From assembly GCA_900546885.1 (NCBI GenBank), contig UREN01000011.1, forward strand, positions 1 to 44,158: a DNA stretch of 44,158 nucleotides, given 5' to 3'. Below, piece by piece: positions 40,893 to 44,158 of this stretch. The stretch is from an uncultured Oscillospiraceae bacterium (GTDB lineage Bacteria; Bacillota; Clostridia; Oscillospirales; Ruminococcaceae). Position numbers and translations under genes: made by a program. The notes under the pieces were generated by a model that was given only the letters and a program-made list of their open reading frames with translations, did not search any database and was not told the DNA's origin. How positions within the stretch are numbered: the first letter of the stretch is position 1; the number at the start of each line of letters is the position of its first letter.

Positions 40893-41108
40893 CCAAACTA
40901 CCTCCTTGCATCCATTCACAGGGCTGCGTTATCTTCTGGCAGACCTTGCAACCGCCCTGTGCGCCTGTGTGCTCAGCCTGAAATACTGGCGCCATATCTG
41001 GCGCACGCGCTAGGCGCTTTTTCGCGGCGTGCGCAGGCCGCACCTGCCTGTGCTTTTTGCAAAAGCGCCTTAAAACTTGCGGCAGCTGGCCGCGCCATAA
41101 TAGGCAAA

Positions 41109-41132
41109 CGGGCCGCCTTTCAGGGCGGCCCG
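41109..41132 (-). terminator. Hairpin overlapping the end of the membrane protein gene
   Basis: The nine-base arms (41124-41132 and 41109-41117) form a GC-rich stem that includes the last codons and the stop of the gene at 41120. On the minus strand only TTT follows, while the plus strand has CTTTTT, so it may work better in the plus direction. Confidence 0.55.
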
Positions 41133-41800
41133 CTTTTTCTGGAAAAATGGCACTGCGCTGCTGCGCAGCCCGCCAGCACCAGCAGTGCTATGGCAATATC
41201 GTAATTTTTGCGCAGTGCAAAAAACGGAAGAAGGCCCGCCACCGTGTAGGCCCCCTCCTCCACGGCAATCAGAGCCACCACAGCCGCCAGGCCCAGCAGG
41301 GCACAGACAAGTTTGGAAAACCGGCAGCGCACGCGCGCGGCGGCGGCCTGCAGCGCCACGGCAAAAGCGGCGCACACCGAGGCAATGGACAGCACCACGG
41401 CAAACACCCCTTTCAGGTTTCCGCCCTGCAGGGCCGCCTCGCCGCCCTCATAGGAAGGGCGCAGGAAAAACGCCTGAAACAGCGGCCAGAAATCTGTCTT
41501 CAGGATGCCGGCGCTCCACAGCAGAACCGCCACAAGCGAAGAAAACAGCATCAGCGCGGCAAAAAAGGCGAATGCCACAGCCGTTTGCACCATGTGCCGT
41601 CTGCCGTGCTTGACAGCCGTCACAATTGTGTAGGCAAGCCAGGCCACCCACACGGCCGCCAACAGCACAAAAAAGCCCACGGTGGACGGCGTTACGGTGT
41701 AGGGCAAAGGCGAAAGCGCCGCAAACCCATACGCCCCCAGAAGCAAACACACTGTGCCCAGCAGATATGCTGCCAAATACCGTTTCAGCACGTTCCACAT
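41120..41800 (-). CDS. Hypothetical integral membrane protein
   Basis: This 226-residue protein has six or so hydrophobic segments (near 10-30, 38-60, 72-98, 128-152, 162-180 and 192-212). No family was recognised. A Lys/Arg/His-rich loop (KHGRRH, about 64) and a short basic tail suggest internal ends. ATG at 41800 follows GGGGGGAACGGAT. It has a possible promoter of its own. Confidence 0.75.
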   Translation of the reverse strand: MWNVLKRYLAAYLLGTVCLLLGAYGFAALSPLPYTVTPSTVGFFVLLAAVWVAWLAYTIVTAVKHGRRHMVQTAVAFAFFAALMLFSSLVAVLLWSAGILKTDFWPLFQAFFLRPSYEGGEAALQGGNLKGVFAVVLSIASVCAAFAVALQAAAARVRCRFSKLVCALLGLAAVVALIAVEEGAYTVAGLLPFFALRKNYDIAIALLVLAGCAAAQCHFSRKSGPP

Positions 41801-41821
41801 ATCCGTTCCCCCCGCGGGGCT

Positions 41822-41849
41822 TTTATAACCCCTTGCTTTCTTTTTTCAC
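41822..41849 (-). promoter_or_regulatory. Possible promoter of the hypothetical membrane protein gene
   Basis: GTGAAA (41844-41849), 16 bases, TATAAA (41822-41827) on the minus strand, about 20 bases upstream of the ATG. A CCCCGCGGGG palindrome stands between the promoter and the start codon. Confidence 0.4.
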
Positions 41850-41915
41850 CGGCCGCCATCGCCTGCGGCATATCTGCACAAGCGCGCCGCGGCCCGGGCA
41901 GGCCCGCGTGTTTCC

Positions 41916-42374
41916 TTACAGCAGGCGGTGCAGTTCTGCACAAAGCCGGGCTTTCATCTGCTCCAGTTCCGCGGCGGCGGGGCGGGCGGCGTCGCTGTAC
42001 ATCTTCTGCGCAGGGTACCACCACACGGGGCCCTTCCCCTGGTTGCCATAGCCCTCCAGGTCGCCCGACACACGCGGGAACAAATGCCAGTGCAGATGCG
42101 TGTCCCCATTGCCCAGCAGCTCGTAATTCATCTTTTCCGCGCCAAATGACGCCGCGGCCGCCTGGGCCACCAGCGACATCTCTTCCAAAAATTGCAATTT
42201 TACGGCCCGGGGCAGGTGAAACAGCTCTGTCACATGCTGTTTGTACAAAAACAGCGTGTAGCCCCTGAAGTGCTGATGGTCGCCCAACACCACATAGCCC
42301 GTGTTCAGCTCCTGCACGAAATAAGGGTTTGTGCCCTTTTGAATCATGCGGATTCTTTCGCATATCATGCACAT
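41916..42374 (-). CDS. HIT family hydrolase/nucleotidyl-binding protein
   Basis: This 152-residue protein of the histidine triad superfamily has the triad motif GDTHLHWHLFPR (about 86-97). An N-terminal CMIC pair (about 2-5) may bind zinc, as in Hint-like members. Such proteins hydrolyse nucleotide conjugates such as AMP derivatives and dinucleoside polyphosphates. The C-terminal half is variable (GKGPVWWYPAQKMYS). Start: ATG at 42374 with AAGGAGGGG seven bases upstream. The substrate is undefined. Confidence 0.9.
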   Translation of the reverse strand: MCMICERIRMIQKGTNPYFVQELNTGYVVLGDHQHFRGYTLFLYKQHVTELFHLPRAVKLQFLEEMSLVAQAAAASFGAEKMNYELLGNGDTHLHWHLFPRVSGDLEGYGNQGKGPVWWYPAQKMYSDAARPAAAELEQMKARLCAELHRLL

Positions 42375-42404
42375 GGCCCTGCCCCTCCTTTGGGCGGCGG
42401 CGTA

Positions 42405-42460
42405 CAAAAAAGCTCTGCCCCGAGCGCCGAGGCAGAGCATATGCGGCCCGGCCGCATATG
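42405..42460 (-). terminator. Double hairpin after the carboxyltransferase operon
   Basis: First comes a 23-base near-perfect palindrome (42438-42460, 11-base arms around one C) immediately after the stop of the alpha subunit. Then follows a stem-loop with eight-base arms (42431-42438 and 42412-42419) and six T on the minus strand (complement of 42406-42411). The two structures share their edge, so they may compete. Confidence 0.85.
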
Positions 42461-42463
42461 GCG

Positions 42464-43867
42464 TTATACCGGGTGAGATTTGTTTGTGTAATCGGCGTGT
42501 TCGCCGTCCACGCCCATCAGTTTCTGGTTGCGCTTTTCAAAGAATTTGGGCGCCACCTGCGGGAACATGGCGTAGGTGAGCACGTCTTCCTCCTGCTGCA
42601 CATATTTGGCAGCCTCGGCGCGCAGTTTTTCAATTTCCGGCTCCAGCAGGTCTGCCGGGCGGCAGGTGATGGGCTGTTCGTCGCCCAGAATGCGCTTTGT
42701 GAATTCCGGCGAGATAGGCGCAGGCGTTTTGCCGTAATCGCCGTGCACCAGGCCCTTGAACTCCTTGGTTACCATCTTGTAGCGCTCGCCCAGAATGACG
42801 TTGAACACCGCCTGGGTGCCCACAATCTGGCTGGTGGGCGTGACAAGGGGCGGATAGCCGGAATCTTCCCGCACGCGGGGAATCTCCTGCAGCACAGCGT
42901 CAAGCTGGTCTTCCTTGCCGGCGTCCTTCAGCTGCTTGAGCAGGTTCGACAGCATGCCGCCGGGCACCTGGTACAGCAGGGTGTTGGCGTCCACGCCCAG
43001 CATCTTCGGGCTGAGCTGGCCGTCGGCCAGGTATTTCTCGCGCAGTTTGGCAAAGTGCGCGCGCACCACGTTCAGCTTTTTCAGGTCCAGCCCGGTGTCA
43101 TATTCTGTGCCCTGCAGGGCGGCCACAAGGCTTTCGGTAGGCATGTGGCTGGTGCCCAGCGCCAGCGGGCTGATGGCGGTGTCGATGATGTCGGCGCCCG
43201 CCTCGATGCCCTTCAGGATGGACATGGACGCAAGGCCGGAGGTGTAGTGGCTGTGGATGTCCACCGGGATGGACACCTCTTCCTTCAGCGCCTTCACCAG
43301 CTCGTAGGTGGCATACGGCGTAAGCAGGCCGGCCATATCTTTGATGCAGATGCTGTGCGCGCCCATCTCTTCCAGCGTTTTGGCGTATTTGGCAAAGTAT
43401 TCGTTGTTGTGCACAGGGCTGAGCGTATAGCTGATGCACCCCTGCACATGCGCCTTTTCCTTGATGGCCGCTTTGATGGCCGTTTGCAGGTTGCGCGGGT
43501 CGTTCAGCGCGTCGAAAATGCGCAGGATGTCGATGCCGTTGGCAACGGATTTCTGCACAAAATATTCCACCGCGTCATCGGCATAGTGGCGGTAGCCCAG
43601 CATGTTCTGGCCGCGGAACAGCATCTGCAGCTTGGTGTTGGGCATCTCTTTGCGCAGGATGCGCAGGCGCTCCCACGGGTCCTCATCCAAAAAGCGGATG
43701 CAGGCGTCGAAGGTGGCGCCGCCCCAGCACTCTACCGAATAGTAGCCCACTTCGTCGATGGCAGGCAGGATGGGGCGCATCTCGTCCATCGTCATGCGGG
43801 TGGCAATGAGGCTTTGGTGCGCGTCGCGCAGCACCACTTCCGTAATTTTGATCGGTTTCTTAGCCAA
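42464..43867 (-). CDS. oadA: Oxaloacetate decarboxylase alpha / carboxyltransferase subunit
   Basis: This 467-residue carboxyltransferase of the PycB/OadA group moves a carboxyl group between oxaloacetate and biotin. Visible are TEVVLRDAHQSLIATRM (about 9-25), CWGGATFDACIRFLDEDPW (about 47-65), IKDMAGLLTPY with the carboxylated-lysine region (about 171) and the metal-binding HSHYTSG (about 200). It ends without its own biotin domain; the carrier is encoded separately 17 bases upstream. The TTG start follows GAGGTGAGAAGGC. It could be part of a sodium-pumping decarboxylase or a split pyruvate carboxylase. The beta subunit or carboxylase partner must lie beyond the window. Confidence 0.94.
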   Translation of the reverse strand: MAKKPIKITEVVLRDAHQSLIATRMTMDEMRPILPAIDEVGYYSVECWGGATFDACIRFLDEDPWERLRILRKEMPNTKLQMLFRGQNMLGYRHYADDAVEYFVQKSVANGIDILRIFDALNDPRNLQTAIKAAIKEKAHVQGCISYTLSPVHNNEYFAKYAKTLEEMGAHSICIKDMAGLLTPYATYELVKALKEEVSIPVDIHSHYTSGLASMSILKGIEAGADIIDTAISPLALGTSHMPTESLVAALQGTEYDTGLDLKKLNVVRAHFAKLREKYLADGQLSPKMLGVDANTLLYQVPGGMLSNLLKQLKDAGKEDQLDAVLQEIPRVREDSGYPPLVTPTSQIVGTQAVFNVILGERYKMVTKEFKGLVHGDYGKTPAPISPEFTKRILGDEQPITCRPADLLEPEIEKLRAEAAKYVQQEEDVLTYAMFPQVAPKFFEKRNQKLMGVDGEHADYTNKSHPV

Positions 43868-43884
43868 GCCTTCTCACCTCTCTA

Positions 43885-44158
43885 TCAGTTCAGGGACACC
43901 AGCAGGTCGCCCACGTTCACGCTGTCGCCCTTGTTGCAGTGCACACCGGCCACGGTGCCGTCCTGCGGGGCGACAATTTCGTTTTCCATCTTCATGGCCT
44001 CCAGAATGCACAGCACGTCGCCGGCCTTCACAGCGGCGCCGGCGGCCACCTTCACATCCAGAATGGTGCCGGGCATGGGCGCGGAAACAGACACCGCACC
44101 GGCAGCGGCGGCAGGCGCAGCTGCGGGCGCCGGGGCGGCCGGGGCCGCGGCAGGCGCG
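43885..44158 (-). CDS. Biotin carboxyl carrier protein, 5' end outside the window
   Basis: This is the C-terminal part of a biotin carrier with the biotinylation motif EAMKMEN (Lys in the middle) in a barrel domain of about 70 residues ([15 protein letters not shown] to GDLLVSLN). Before it runs an Ala/Pro-only linker up to the window edge (frame open to 44158), typical of the gamma/delta or GcdC-type subunits of sodium-pumping decarboxylases. A GTG at 44094 is in frame but is the middle of the protein, not its start. The gene is partial and co-transcribed with the alpha subunit gene. Confidence 0.92.
   Translation of the reverse strand, partial: APAAAPAAPAPAAAPAAAAGAVSVSAPMPGTILDVKVAAGAAVKAGDVLCILEAMKMENEIVAPQDGTVAGVHCNKGDSVNVGDLLVSLN

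Noticed and set aside
40917..40961. Inverted repeat in the lipoprotein leader as a riboswitch
   Set aside because: Only one eight-base pairing was found, without a conserved aptamer motif or a terminator alternative.

Overview
This window reads as the chromosome of a GC-rich, endospore-forming member of the Clostridia, most likely within Oscillospirales (Ruminococcaceae/Oscillospiraceae-like). The evidence is the sporulation set (SpoIIAA, SpoIIAB, SigF, SpoIVA, a SipL-type LysM protein and a 23-residue SpoVM), a T-box leader in front of valS, the Firmicutes order yicC-remA-gmk-priA-def-fmt-rsmB-rlmN-stp-prkC-rsgA-thiN, and a decarboxylase alpha subunit with a separate Ala/Pro-linked biotin carrier. 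Species cannot be fixed from the sequence alone. All genes are on the minus strand except two around 34-38 kb, so the window is best read from high to low coordinates.

Layout, low to high. 0.2-1.6 kb: the spoIIA operon (spoIIAA-spoIIAB-sigF), the forespore switch. 1.7-8.7 kb: a T-box operon, promoter then T-box (apparent GUC/Val specifier), acyltransferase-3, valS, GNAT, a divergent acyltransferase-3 paralogue without the usual His, folC, and a strong terminator. 8.7-12.5 kb: a surface O-acetylation cassette (MBOAT, AlgX/DHHW-type SGNH protein, acyltransferase-3) with its own promoter. 12.5-16.3 kb: a capsule/exopolysaccharide start unit (FlaA1/CapD-type nucleotide-sugar dehydratase, phosphoglycosyl transferase) co-directional with pfkA. 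16.3-19.7 kb: a spore-coat anchoring module spoVM-sipL-spoIVA. 19.9-33.7 kb: the large conserved housekeeping operon, from one strong promoter ahead of yicC to a terminator after thiN. It contains an extra kinase-less PASTA protein and lacks rpoZ, coaBC and rpe at their usual places. 33.8-42.4 kb: an accessory stretch with a GT-C-like membrane protein and a DUF885 lipoprotein on the plus strand, then YwaF-like, orphan, heavy-metal-associated (HMA), lipoprotein, membrane and HIT genes on the minus strand, mostly single units with their own promoters and terminators. 42.4-44.2 kb: the carboxyltransferase alpha subunit and a biotin carrier cut by the window edge.

How it fits together: two themes dominate. 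One is sporulation, with the sigma-F switch and, separately, the three proteins known to anchor the spore coat placed side by side; the tiny spoVM sits just after thiN, as in Bacillus. The other is envelope chemistry: O-acetylation genes, a polysaccharide initiating enzyme, a PASTA kinase/phosphatase pair and a second PASTA receptor. The most noteworthy regulatory feature is that a valine T-box also controls a membrane acyltransferase placed between it and valS. No tRNA, rRNA, CRISPR array, insertion sequence or phage gene was recognised.
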